This document shows positions 48,297 to 56,667 of a DNA stretch of 64,000 nt, in pieces. Position numbers and translations under genes: made by a program. Where the stretch lies: the NCBI GenBank assembly GCA_050252075.1, contig JBFWLP010000004.1, positions 1-64,000 on the forward strand, written 5' to 3'. Each line of letters starts with the position of its first letter. Within the stretch, counting starts at the first letter, position 1. The notes beneath the pieces are model-generated. The model was not told where the DNA came from, made no database searches, and was given only the letters and a program-made list of their open reading frames with translations. Source of the DNA: JAAYGT01 sp050252075 (lineage in GTDB: Bacteria > Pseudomonadota > Gammaproteobacteria > Burkholderiales > Burkholderiaceae_B).

Positions 48297-49150
48297 CGGC
48301 CTTGCACCCATCCGCACTCCGGTCCGAAGCCGCCGTGATCATTCGGGCGACTGTCATGCATCACCGGTTTTTCCCCCGGCCGCATCGCTTCGTTTACCCC
48401 GTATTTTGTGTGCGGTTGAACATGGACAAAGTGCACACGCTGGAAAGCTTCTGGTTTGGCATCAACCGCCACCGGCTGCTCAGCCTGCGCTTCAGCGATT
48501 ACGGTGATCGATCCGGTGACAACCCCTCGTCCTGGGTTCGCCAGGCGGTGGCATCAGCCGGCGTCACCGGTATTTCCCAGGTGTGGCTGCAGACTTTTCC
48601 CCGGCTGTTCGGTTACGTGTTCAACCCCGTCAGCTTCTGGTTCTGCCATGACGCGCAGGGAGCGTTGGTGGCGCTGGTTGCCGAAGTCAACAATACCTTC
48701 GGGGACCACCATGTTTACGTGCTGACGGCACCCGTTGCCGGATCGCCTATCGATGATCGCACCGAACTGCACTGCCGGAAAACATTCCATGTGTCGCCGT
48801 TTCTGGCGGTGCGCGGGGATTACCGTTTTCGTGTTCGCAACACCCCGACAACCACGTTTGTGGGCATTGATCACATTGACGAGCGCGGCCTGGTGCTGAA
48901 AACCTCGATCGGCGGCCGTGTGATGCCTTGGCGCACCTCCACCTTGCTCGGGAATGTCCTGCGTTTCCCGTTCATGACCCTGGGTGTCATCCTGCGCATT
49001 CACTGGCAGGCGTTTCGGTTGTGGCTCAAGCGTGTTCCTTTTTTTGGCGTGCGTCCACCCCTCGACGCGGCCACACACGAGCCGCCGGAACCTGAACTTG
49101 CCCACCGCACAACAACAACCCGTCCATCCACCCCTGAGGCCCGACCATGA
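48293..49150 (+). CDS. DUF1365 domain protein
   Basis: A 285-residue protein with the DUF1365 pattern: VMHHRFFPRPHRFVYPVFCVRL near the start, then RLFGYVFNPVSFWFCHD and VAEVNNTFGDHHVYVL. No catalytic function is known to me. It is almost always found next to the flavin oxidoreductase and cyclopropane-fatty-acid synthase, as here. ATGA overlaps on both sides indicate translational coupling. Confidence 0.9.
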   Translation: MTALHPSALRSEAAVIIRATVMHHRFFPRPHRFVYPVFCVRLNMDKVHTLESFWFGINRHRLLSLRFSDYGDRSGDNPSSWVRQAVASAGVTGISQVWLQTFPRLFGYVFNPVSFWFCHDAQGALVALVAEVNNTFGDHHVYVLTAPVAGSPIDDRTELHCRKTFHVSPFLAVRGDYRFRVRNTPTTTFVGIDHIDERGLVLKTSIGGRVMPWRTSTLLGNVLRFPFMTLGVILRIHWQAFRLWLKRVPFFGVRPPLDAATHEPPEPELAHRTTTTRPSTPEARP

Positions 49151-50361
49151 GCTCTACCCGTACTCTGCCGGCATTACGGCAATCCATTCCCGCGCTGGCG
49201 CGCGCGTTTCTGGCGTGTCTTGAACACGTACGCGATGGACACCTGGTGTTGACAACCCCCAGCGGGGAGAGCCAGGTGTTCGGCGATCCGCACAGCGCTC
49301 CGGGCGCCCGCTTGACCATCCACGACTGGCGCGCTTGTGCCGCCATATTGAAATCAGGCGATATTGGATTCGCCGAGGCTTACCGGGAAGGGTGGATAGA
49401 CACCCCCGACCTGACCAATGTGCTGCGTCTGGCGATTCGCAACGAGACCGCGCTGCAACGAACGATTCACGGGTCGGCGCTGGGCAGGTTCTGGTTCAGT
49501 GTGCTGCATCGGCTTCGGCCCAATACCCGCCGTGGCAGCAAGAAGAATATTCATGCCCATTACGATATCGGCAATGCGTTTTATCGTTTGTGGCTGGATA
49601 CCACCTGGACATATTCCAGTGCCTTGTTTCACGGCGACTACACGCTGCCGCTGGAGCGTGCCCAGATCAACAAGTACCAGCATATCATCGACACGCTCAA
49701 CCTAATGCCGGGCGACCGCGTGCTGGAGATAGGCTGCGGCTGGGGCGGGTTTGCGCTGCATGCCGCCCGGCAAGGCATTCATGTGGACGGAATCACCCTG
49801 TCAAAAGCCCAGGCAACTCTGATGCAGCAATGTATTGCGCAGGAAGGGCTGGAGGACTACGCCAGCGTGCGGTTGTGCGATTACCGCGACGTGACAGGCC
49901 AGTATGACGCGATCGTTTCCATCGAAATGTTCGAGGCGGTCGGGGAACGCTACTGGCCGGTGTATTTTCAGACCCTGCGTGAGCGCCTGAAGCCCGGCGC
50001 GCAAGCCGTTGTGCAAACGATCACCATCCGGGAGGACCGGTTCCGGCATTACCGGCGCAGCAGTGATTTCATTCGCCAGTACATTTTCCCGGGCGGTATG
50101 CTGCCCAGCGTGGAGCGCTTTCGCGATGTAGCCCGCGAGAACGGGCTCGACGCCGAAGTGGCGGTTGCATTTGGCCGTGACTATGCGGAAACGCTCAGGC
50201 GCTGGGCTCGCACGTTTGAACGCTATACACCCGAAGTGAAAGCACAAGGCTACGACGAGACATTTATTCGTACCTGGGCGCTGTACCTGGCCTATTGTGA
50301 GGCGGGTTTCGATGAGGGCACGACCGACGTTGTGCAATTTTGTATCCAGCGCTCGGTGTAA
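49147..50361 (+). CDS. Cyclopropane-fatty-acyl-phospholipid synthase family methyltransferase
   Basis: A 404-residue SAM-dependent enzyme. The SAM site VLEIGCGWGGFALHAARQGI and the family segments NIHAHYDIGNAFYRLWLD and SIEMFEAVGERYWPVYF are clear. Members methylate double bonds of phospholipid acyl chains to cyclopropanes; relatives in other bacteria make methylated precursors of furan fatty acids. Which product forms here cannot be told. It follows DUF1365 by a four-base overlap. Confidence 0.93.
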   Translation: MSSTRTLPALRQSIPALARAFLACLEHVRDGHLVLTTPSGESQVFGDPHSAPGARLTIHDWRACAAILKSGDIGFAEAYREGWIDTPDLTNVLRLAIRNETALQRTIHGSALGRFWFSVLHRLRPNTRRGSKKNIHAHYDIGNAFYRLWLDTTWTYSSALFHGDYTLPLERAQINKYQHIIDTLNLMPGDRVLEIGCGWGGFALHAARQGIHVDGITLSKAQATLMQQCIAQEGLEDYASVRLCDYRDVTGQYDAIVSIEMFEAVGERYWPVYFQTLRERLKPGAQAVVQTITIREDRFRHYRRSSDFIRQYIFPGGMLPSVERFRDVARENGLDAEVAVAFGRDYAETLRRWARTFERYTPEVKAQGYDETFIRTWALYLAYCEAGFDEGTTDVVQFCIQRSV

Positions 50362-50363
50362 TC

Positions 50364-50981
50364 GTGAACCCCACCCTGTCGATCCTGCCGGAATGCCGCC
50401 GACCCCACCGCCCGGTGCGCCGGGTGCCGCTGCTGATGTTGACATGCCTATTGGCGCTCGCGGCAGGCGGCGCCGCGGCGCAAACGGACGAAGCAGGAAA
50501 AAGGCCGCCGGCGCCCGCCGTTACCGCGGCCGACGCGGTCGCCGAGCCGCCCGTGTGCGGGCAGGGCGCCTTCCGGTATTTCGGCTTTCTTGTGTATCAG
50601 GCCAGGCTACAGGGAGCATGCGGGCCGCAGGTGTTTGAACGCCCGTTCAGCCTTACACTGACCTACGCCCGATCATTGTCGGGTCAGGACATTGCGCAGA
50701 GCAGCGTGGATGAAATAAAACGCCTGGAAGGCGACGCCATGGCGCCCGAGCTGCTGGCGCAGTGGGGCAAGGAAATGGAGAAAGCGTTTCCCGATGTCAT
50801 CCGTGACGATCAGATTACCGGACAGTACGACCCCCGTGACGGCGTGCGTTTTTATCATAACGGCCGCTTTACCCATCACATTGACGATCCCCGATTCGGT
50901 CAGGCTTTTTTTGGCATCTGGCTCGACCCGCGAACCCGCGCGCCCGCGCTGCGTGAGCAGCTTCTGGGAGAGCGACAGTGA
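50364..50981 (+). CDS. Exported chalcone-isomerase-like protein
   Basis: The protein has 205 residues from a GTG at 50364, two bases after the previous stop. A signal peptide ends near AAGGAAAQT (about residue 41). The mature domain (GQGAFRYFGFLVYQARLQG, LTYARSLSGQDIAQSSVDEI, GVRFYHNGRF...FFGIWLDPRTRAPALREQLLG) fits the chalcone-isomerase-like superfamily, some members of which bind fatty acids. A periplasmic lipid-handling role is inference. GTGA overlap with the transporter gene. Confidence 0.85.
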   Translation: MNPTLSILPECRRPHRPVRRVPLLMLTCLLALAAGGAAAQTDEAGKRPPAPAVTAADAVAEPPVCGQGAFRYFGFLVYQARLQGACGPQVFERPFSLTLTYARSLSGQDIAQSSVDEIKRLEGDAMAPELLAQWGKEMEKAFPDVIRDDQITGQYDPRDGVRFYHNGRFTHHIDDPRFGQAFFGIWLDPRTRAPALREQLLGERQ

Positions 50982-52231
50982 CTCGCCGCGACTCTGGCCG
51001 ATACTGGGCGTACGGCCTGCTGGGTATGCCCCTGGCCATGGTCGCCTTGCCTGTCTATGTGCAGGTGCCCACGTATTACGCGTCCACGCTGGGGGTTCCC
51101 CTGGCGTGGGTGGGCTGGGTGCTGTTCGGCGCGCGCCTGATTGACACGTTTCAAGACCTCTGGCTGGGTGAATGGATCGACAGCCTGAAGCAACGGGCAT
51201 GGCTGCGCAAGGCCTTGCCGGTGGCCGCCGTGGTGCTGGCGGTGTTTTTCTGGGGACTGTGGCAGCCGGCCACCGACACACCGCTGGGGCTGGCTGTCTG
51301 GCTGGGCGTCATGCTGGCCGTGGTCTACACCGCCCACAGCTTTCTGAATATTGCCTACCTTGCCTGGGGTGCACGGCTATCTAGTGCGCCGGACCAGCTC
51401 ACCCGCGCCGCCGCCAGTCGAGAGGGTGCCGGCCTTGGCGGCGTTGTACTGGGCAGCGCCGGCCCCCCGACACTGATAGCATTGGGATGGTCGTCGGGCA
51501 GCGTGATGACGGGTTATTCCGCCCTGATGACACTGCTGCTGGCCGTAGGGCTGTTTCTGCTTTTAAACAGGGCACCGGTCTGGACATCTTCAGCCGTCAC
51601 ATTGCGCCTTACATGGCGGCAAACCCTCACCAGGCCGGCGTTTCGCCGCTTGCTGCTGCCATTTTTCCTGAATGCATTTGCGGTCGCCATCCCAGCCACG
51701 CTGGCCTTGTTCTTCATTCAGGATCGGCTGCGAGATGAGGCCTGGTCCGGTATTTATCTGGGTGCGTATTTTCTGGCCGGTGCCATCGGACTGCCGCTGT
51801 GGACGCGCCTGGCTTCACGCGTCGGTGCCCTGACGGCATGGCGTATCGGCATGGCCGCCGCCGTGGTGGCTTTCGTGTGGGCGACCCAGCTTCAGGCCGG
51901 TGATCGCTATGCCTATTTGCTTATTTGCCTGATGGCCGGCCTGGCGCTGGGCGCCGACCTAGCCATGCCACCAGTGCTGCTGGCCTGCCAGTTACCTGAG
52001 CAGGAGGACCCCGCCAGTTACTACGGCGTGTGGAGCTTGCTTGGCAAGCTGGCACTGGCGATGTCCGGATTATGTCTGCCGTTGCTGGCCCAGTTGGGCT
52101 ACCAGCCCGGTGCAAGCGATGGAAACACCACGGCGCTGGCCTGGCTGTACGGTGGCTTACCTTGTGTGTTGAAGCTTGCCGCCTGGGTTTCCCTGGGGCG
52201 TGTATCCGATCCTACATTACGGAGTATTTAA
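50978..52231 (+). CDS. MFS transporter (GPH/MFS_2-like)
   Basis: The protein has 417 residues with about 12 membrane helices and a GTG start overlapping the previous stop. The N-terminal YWAYGLLGMPLAMVALPVYVQVP and LFGARLIDTFQDLWLGEWIDS (shown in part) resemble glycoside-pentoside-hexuronide type symporters. In this operon a lipid or lipid-precursor role is more likely than sugar uptake, but no substrate can be read from the sequence. Confidence 0.88.
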   Translation: MTRRDSGRYWAYGLLGMPLAMVALPVYVQVPTYYASTLGVPLAWVGWVLFGARLIDTFQDLWLGEWIDSLKQRAWLRKALPVAAVVLAVFFWGLWQPATDTPLGLAVWLGVMLAVVYTAHSFLNIAYLAWGARLSSAPDQLTRAAASREGAGLGGVVLGSAGPPTLIALGWSSGSVMTGYSALMTLLLAVGLFLLLNRAPVWTSSAVTLRLTWRQTLTRPAFRRLLLPFFLNAFAVAIPATLALFFIQDRLRDEAWSGIYLGAYFLAGAIGLPLWTRLASRVGALTAWRIGMAAAVVAFVWATQLQAGDRYAYLLICLMAGLALGADLAMPPVLLACQLPEQEDPASYYGVWSLLGKLALAMSGLCLPLLAQLGYQPGASDGNTTALAWLYGGLPCVLKLAAWVSLGRVSDPTLRSI

Positions 52232-52232
52232 G

Positions 52233-52775
52233 ATGATCCGACTGGTACGAGCAATGGCGTTATTCATGATGGTCACTTTCGGCTTGGCCGGATGCGCAGG
52301 GCAGCGCCTGAGCGACTATGCCGCCGAGCGGCCTGTTCTGGATCTGGAGCGCTACTTTGCAGGCAAAACCCTGGCCTGGGGCATGTTCCAGGACCGCTCA
52401 GGCACAGTGATCAAACGCTTCACCGTCAGCATCGAGGGGCGCATCGAGAATGGCCGCTTGATACTCGATGAAGACTTCACTTACAGCGACGGCACCAAGG
52501 AACAACGTATCTGGACGCTGGAGAAAACCGCTGACGGACAATGGCGCGGCCGCGCCGGAGATGTGGTGGGCGAAGCTAAAGGCAGCCTGTCAGGCAACGC
52601 CTTCCAGTGGCAGTACACCCTGGCCTTGCCGGTGGGCGACAGCGTGTACAACGTTCAGTTCGATGATTGGATGTACCTCATCGACGACACGACGCTGATC
52701 AACCGCGCGCGCATGTCGAAATGGGGAATCGAGCTGGGCCAGGTAACATTATTTTTCCGTAAACAGGTGCCATGA
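52233..52775 (+). CDS. DUF3833 lipoprotein
   Basis: The protein has 180 residues from the ATG at 52233, with GGAG 8 bases upstream. A lipoprotein signal (FGLAGC, Cys at about 19) is followed by a beta-rich body: RYFAGKTLAWGMFQDRSGTVIKRF, RLILDEDFTYSDGTKEQRIW and DDWMYLIDDTTLINRARMSKWG (segments shown in part). This is the DUF3833 family, function unknown. It is coupled to the SDR gene by an ATGA overlap. Confidence 0.87.
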   Translation: MIRLVRAMALFMMVTFGLAGCAGQRLSDYAAERPVLDLERYFAGKTLAWGMFQDRSGTVIKRFTVSIEGRIENGRLILDEDFTYSDGTKEQRIWTLEKTADGQWRGRAGDVVGEAKGSLSGNAFQWQYTLALPVGDSVYNVQFDDWMYLIDDTTLINRARMSKWGIELGQVTLFFRKQVP

Positions 52776-53572
52776 TGCCCTTACTTCCCGCCCTGAATCC
52801 TCGCATCACCGATTGGCGCGACAAACGCGTCTGGATTGTGGGTGCCTCCAGCGGCATTGGTGCCGAGCTGGCCCGGCAACTTCACGCGCAGGGGGCCCGG
52901 GTTGCCTTGTCCGCCCGTCGCCGAACGACCCTGGAAGCCGTCATTGACCAAAATGCCTCATCGGCGCCGGCTCTGATTCTGCCGATGGATGCCGCCAACC
53001 CCAACGACTGGCGTGAAGGCATGGATACGTTGTCTGCCCGGTGGGGAGGCGTGGATATGGTTGTCTTTGCCGCCGCCACCTACCACCCGTGCCGGCCCTG
53101 GGAACTGACCGCCGCCGACGTGCGCCGTACTCTGGAAATCAATCTGGCCAGTGTGTACTACGGCCTGGAAGTGGTTGTGCCGCCGCTGCTGGCGCAGGGT
53201 AGCGGCGCCATTGCCCTGATCGGCAGCGTAGCCGGTTACATGGGTTTGCCCAAAGCTACCCTGTACGGCCCCACCAAAGCGGCGTTGATCAACCTGGCTG
53301 AGCTGCTGTATGCCGAGTTACGGCATCGCGGCGTGGGCGTGTATCTGATCAACCCCGGGTTCGTGCAGACACGCCTGACCGCCGCGAACGATTTTTACAT
53401 GCCGGGTCTTCTTACCACCCAGGAAGCCGCACGCTATATTGTGAAGGGATTTTCAAAAGGACAATTCGAAATCCACTTTCCAAAGCGCTTCAGCATTGCG
53501 CTGAAGCTGGCCGGGCTGGCTCCCTACCGCGCAAGACTGGCCATGCTCAAAAATCTGGCAAAGAACACCTGA
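52772..53572 (+). CDS. Short-chain dehydrogenase/reductase
   Basis: A 266-residue SDR. The cofactor motif VGASSGIGAELARQL is at about 19-33, the catalytic Ser lies in LIGSVAGYMG and the Tyr/Lys in LYGPTKAAL. The C-terminus is basic and resembles SDRs acting on long-chain substrates. It would reduce or oxidise a carbonyl/alcohol on a lipid if the operon is a lipid system. Followed by the NTF2-like gene after two bases. Confidence 0.92.
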   Translation: MMPLLPALNPRITDWRDKRVWIVGASSGIGAELARQLHAQGARVALSARRRTTLEAVIDQNASSAPALILPMDAANPNDWREGMDTLSARWGGVDMVVFAAATYHPCRPWELTAADVRRTLEINLASVYYGLEVVVPPLLAQGSGAIALIGSVAGYMGLPKATLYGPTKAALINLAELLYAELRHRGVGVYLINPGFVQTRLTAANDFYMPGLLTTQEAARYIVKGFSKGQFEIHFPKRFSIALKLAGLAPYRARLAMLKNLAKNT

Positions 53573-53574
53573 CC

Positions 53575-54045
53575 ATGAATACCGCACCGCCCGTGCCGCC
53601 TGAAAACGACGCCGCCCTGCACGAACTGGTGGGCCGGTATCAGAACCTGAGCCTGGATAACCTGTCGTCGCTGCTACAGCTTTACAGTGACGATGCCTGG
53701 TTCAAGGATCCATTCAATCAAGTGACGGGCAGGGCGGCGATCGGGAAAATCTTCACGCATATGTTCCGCACTGTGCACGAGCCTCGTTTTGCGGTTACCA
53801 GCGCGCTACGGCAGGGCGATCAGGCCTTCCTGATCTGGGAGTTCCGTTTTCGCCGCCGGTCGCCAACCGGTTCGGCCGGCGCCGAGCTTCATGTGCATGG
53901 GTCGACGCATTTGCGCTATGGCGCTCACGGCCTGGTCTGCTATCACCGTGACTATTGGGATGCCGCCGAGGAACTGTACGAGAAATTTCCGGTGATTGGT
54001 GCGGTATTGCGCCGGTTGAAACGCGCCCTGCGCACGCCGATGTAG
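53575..54045 (+). CDS. NTF2-like (SnoaL) domain protein
   Basis: A 156-residue last gene of the operon. The segment YQNLSLDNLSSLLQLYSDDAWFKDPFNQVTGRAAIGKIF and the C-terminal HYRDYWDAAEELYEKFPVIGAVLRRLKRAL (segments shown in part) fit the NTF2-like fold of steroid-isomerase-type and SnoaL-type proteins, which bind small hydrophobic ligands. It converges on phaC with an eight-base gap and no visible terminator. Confidence 0.85.
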   Translation: MNTAPPVPPENDAALHELVGRYQNLSLDNLSSLLQLYSDDAWFKDPFNQVTGRAAIGKIFTHMFRTVHEPRFAVTSALRQGDQAFLIWEFRFRRRSPTGSAGAELHVHGSTHLRYGAHGLVCYHRDYWDAAEELYEKFPVIGAVLRRLKRALRTPM

Positions 54046-54053
54046 CAGGGACA

Positions 54054-55778
54054 TTACTTCTCCAGCACGTAATTGCCCGGAGCCGGATACAGGGCGGGGT
54101 AGGGCAGGCGCGACGCGCTGACGCGCCGGCGTGGTGTGGCGGGCGACGAGTGCGCATTCAGCCACTGCGCGTAGGCGGGCCACCACGAGCCTTCTTCGCG
54201 CCCGGCGTGGGCCAGCCACTCGTCGGGCCCCAGATAATTCTGGTGTGACCCGCGTGTAAGCCTGTGGAACGAACGGTGCGGATGACCCGGCTGGCTGATG
54301 ACACCGGCATTATGCCCCCCGGTCGTCAATACGAAGGTGACTTCCGACGATACCAGCAAATGAATTTTGTACACTGATCGCCACGGGGCCACATGGTCGG
54401 TGGTGGTTCCCAGACTGAATACAGGCACCCTGATGTCATTGAGCGCCACCGGCCGGCCTTGCACGGGATAGCGCCCCTCGGCCAGATCATTGTCCAGAAA
54501 AAGGCGCCGCAAATATTGGGAATGCATGCACGCCGGCATGCGTGTGGCGTCGGCGTTCCACGCCATGAGATCGGTTTGCGGTTCGCGCTGCCCCATCAGG
54601 TACGTGTTCACCCAGTGGTCCCACACCAGGTAATCGGAACGCAGCAGTTTGAACGCTCCGGCCATTTGCTCGGCAGTCAGGTAGCCGGTATCGGCCATGA
54701 CACTTTCCAGCATGGTGACCTGGCTTTCGTCGATGAACAGCGACAACTCGCCCGGTTCCGAGAAGTCGGTCTGGGCCGCCAGCATGGACAGGCTTTTCAG
54801 GCGATTATCGCCGTCGCGGGCCATGGCGGCAGCGGCAATGCCCAGCAAGGTACCGCCCAGGCAATACCCCAGGGCATGCACCTGCTGGTCGGGCACCGTG
54901 GCGCACACGACGTCGAGCGCCTTGTAAAAACCATCGGTAAGATAGTCGTCCATGCCCAGATGGCGCTGGGCATAGCCCGGATTCTTCCAGGATATGCAAA
55001 ATACGTCATAGCCCTGGTCGAGCAGATAGCGGATCAGGGAATTTTCCGGCGACAGATCCAGGATGTAGTACTTCATGATCCAGGCCGGAACCACCAGAAC
55101 CGGCTCGGGGCGTACCTGCGGGGTGCGGGGATGGTAGTGGATCAGCTCCATGATGTCGTTGCGCAGCACCACATCGCCGGGCGTGACCGCTACATCCCGG
55201 CCGACAACGAACGCGTCGGTACCGGCGGTCGGCTGGCCAAGCGCCTGACGCGCGGCGTCGTCCAGCGCGAATAGCGCGCCGCGGGCAAAATTGGCGCCCC
55301 ATTCGTCCCATGTACGGCGAAGGACATCGGGATTGGTGAACGGGTTGTGTTCGGGAGAATACAGTTTCAGAAGCTCGGTCGCTGCGAACCGCACCACCTG
55401 GCTGTGGTGCCGGGACACCCCCGGAACATCGGTGGTTGCCTTCACCCACCATTGCTGGGACAAATCGTACGACTGCCGCCACAGGTTATACGGCCAGGTT
55501 GCCCAGTTGGGCAGCGGATCAGAGGGTGCCGGCTGCGATACCATTCCCGATACGGGCCAAGGCAGAAAATAAGGCTGCAAGGAAAGGCGCTGGCTGATGG
55601 CCAGCTGCATGAGCTCGAACTGGTGGCCGGGCGCGACCGCCATGTGGCGGATCCAGTCGACGTAGCTTAGCCATGCCAGGGTGGGCGACAGGGCGCCGGT
55701 AACGCGCCCCACGGCGGCCATGAGCCGCCGGTCGAGTTCGGCGCTGGGGGTAGCCGGAGGACAGGTATCAGTAGCCAT
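54054..55778 (-). CDS. phaC: Class I poly(3-hydroxyalkanoate) polymerase
   Basis: A 574-residue PHA synthase. The lipase-box-like GYCLGGTLLG holds the catalytic Cys306. The Asp and His of the triad lie in TTTDHVAPWRSVY and TTGGHNAGVIS. It polymerises 3-hydroxyacyl-CoA into storage granules. Length fits class I. Divergent from phaB rather than in a phaCAB operon. Confidence 0.96.
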   Translation of the reverse strand: MATDTCPPATPSAELDRRLMAAVGRVTGALSPTLAWLSYVDWIRHMAVAPGHQFELMQLAISQRLSLQPYFLPWPVSGMVSQPAPSDPLPNWATWPYNLWRQSYDLSQQWWVKATTDVPGVSRHHSQVVRFAATELLKLYSPEHNPFTNPDVLRRTWDEWGANFARGALFALDDAARQALGQPTAGTDAFVVGRDVAVTPGDVVLRNDIMELIHYHPRTPQVRPEPVLVVPAWIMKYYILDLSPENSLIRYLLDQGYDVFCISWKNPGYAQRHLGMDDYLTDGFYKALDVVCATVPDQQVHALGYCLGGTLLGIAAAAMARDGDNRLKSLSMLAAQTDFSEPGELSLFIDESQVTMLESVMADTGYLTAEQMAGAFKLLRSDYLVWDHWVNTYLMGQREPQTDLMAWNADATRMPACMHSQYLRRLFLDNDLAEGRYPVQGRPVALNDIRVPVFSLGTTTDHVAPWRSVYKIHLLVSSEVTFVLTTGGHNAGVISQPGHPHRSFHRLTRGSHQNYLGPDEWLAHAGREEGSWWPAYAQWLNAHSSPATPRRRVSASRLPYPALYPAPGNYVLEK

Positions 55779-55835
55779 GCTGTTGATTCTAGCGACACTT
55801 TGCGTTTATGGGGTGTTAAGCCGATACAAAACCTG

Positions 55836-55861
55836 CCCCTTCATTGACGACAATCAAGGGG
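55836..55861. promoter_or_regulatory. 26-bp dyad between phaC and phaB
   Basis: Arms CCCCTTCATTG and CAATCAAGGGG flank ACGA, complementary at 10 of 11 positions. It lies 33 bases before the phaB ATG and 58 before that of phaC. It could be a regulator operator (PhaR-type is one possibility) or a 5' UTR hairpin of phaB. Confidence 0.45.
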
Positions 55862-55893
55862 TGGGATCATCCGGAACACCAAGGAGAACGGCA

Positions 55894-56658
55894 ATGACAC
55901 AAGGAGCGTCGACACAGAAACATAGAATTGCACTCGTCACCGGCGGAATGGGCGGCCTGGGTACCGCCATGTGCCGCCATCTTGCCCAGGCGGGCATGAC
56001 GGTGGTGGCCACTTACTCGCCCGACAATGCCTATCATGACCAATGGCTGCGCAATCAGAGAAAAGAGCAGTTCCATTTCCATGCCTATTGCGTGGACGTG
56101 CGGGATTTTCGCGGCTGCGAAAATGTGGCGAACCTGATCGCCACCGACATCGGCCCGATCGACGTTCTGGTCAACAATGCGGGTATCACCCGCGATGCAT
56201 CGCTGCGAAAGATGCGTCCCGACGACTGGGTCGAAGTGCTGCGAACCAATCTGGACAGTGTGTATGCCATGAGCCGGTCGGTGATTGCCGCCATGTGCGC
56301 CGCCGGGTGGGGCCGTATCATCAATATCTCGTCGGTCAACGGCCAACGGGGCTCGTTCGGTCAAACCAATTATTGTGCCGCCAAGGCCGGCATTCATGGA
56401 TTCACCAAAGCACTGGCTCTGGAGGTGGCGGGCAAGGGCGTGACCGTGAACACCGTGTCGCCCGGGTATATGCGCACCGCCATGGTCGCCGCGATGGCCC
56501 AAGAGGTGCTGAACGAGCGGATACTGCCGCAAATACCCATGGGGCGCCTGGGCGAGCCCGATGAAGTCGCCGCCGTGGTCGCCTTTCTGGCCGGCGATCG
56601 GGCCGGCTACATTACCGGTGCAAACATTGCCATCAATGGCGGCATGCACATGTACTGA
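55894..56658 (+). CDS. phaB: Acetoacetyl-CoA reductase
   Basis: The protein has 254 residues from the ATG at 55894, with AAGGAGA 8 bases upstream. The NADPH motif ALVTGGMGGLGTAMCRHLAQ, VNNAGITRD, the Ser in NISSVNGQRG and the catalytic Tyr-Lys NYCAAKAG fit PhaB, which supplies 3-hydroxybutyryl-CoA to PhaC. phaA (thiolase) is absent from the window. Convergent with the arsenite exporter gene, nine bases apart. Confidence 0.93.
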   Translation: MTQGASTQKHRIALVTGGMGGLGTAMCRHLAQAGMTVVATYSPDNAYHDQWLRNQRKEQFHFHAYCVDVRDFRGCENVANLIATDIGPIDVLVNNAGITRDASLRKMRPDDWVEVLRTNLDSVYAMSRSVIAAMCAAGWGRIINISSVNGQRGSFGQTNYCAAKAGIHGFTKALALEVAGKGVTVNTVSPGYMRTAMVAAMAQEVLNERILPQIPMGRLGEPDEVAAVVAFLAGDRAGYITGANIAINGGMHMY

Positions 56659-56667
56659 GCCGCCGTG

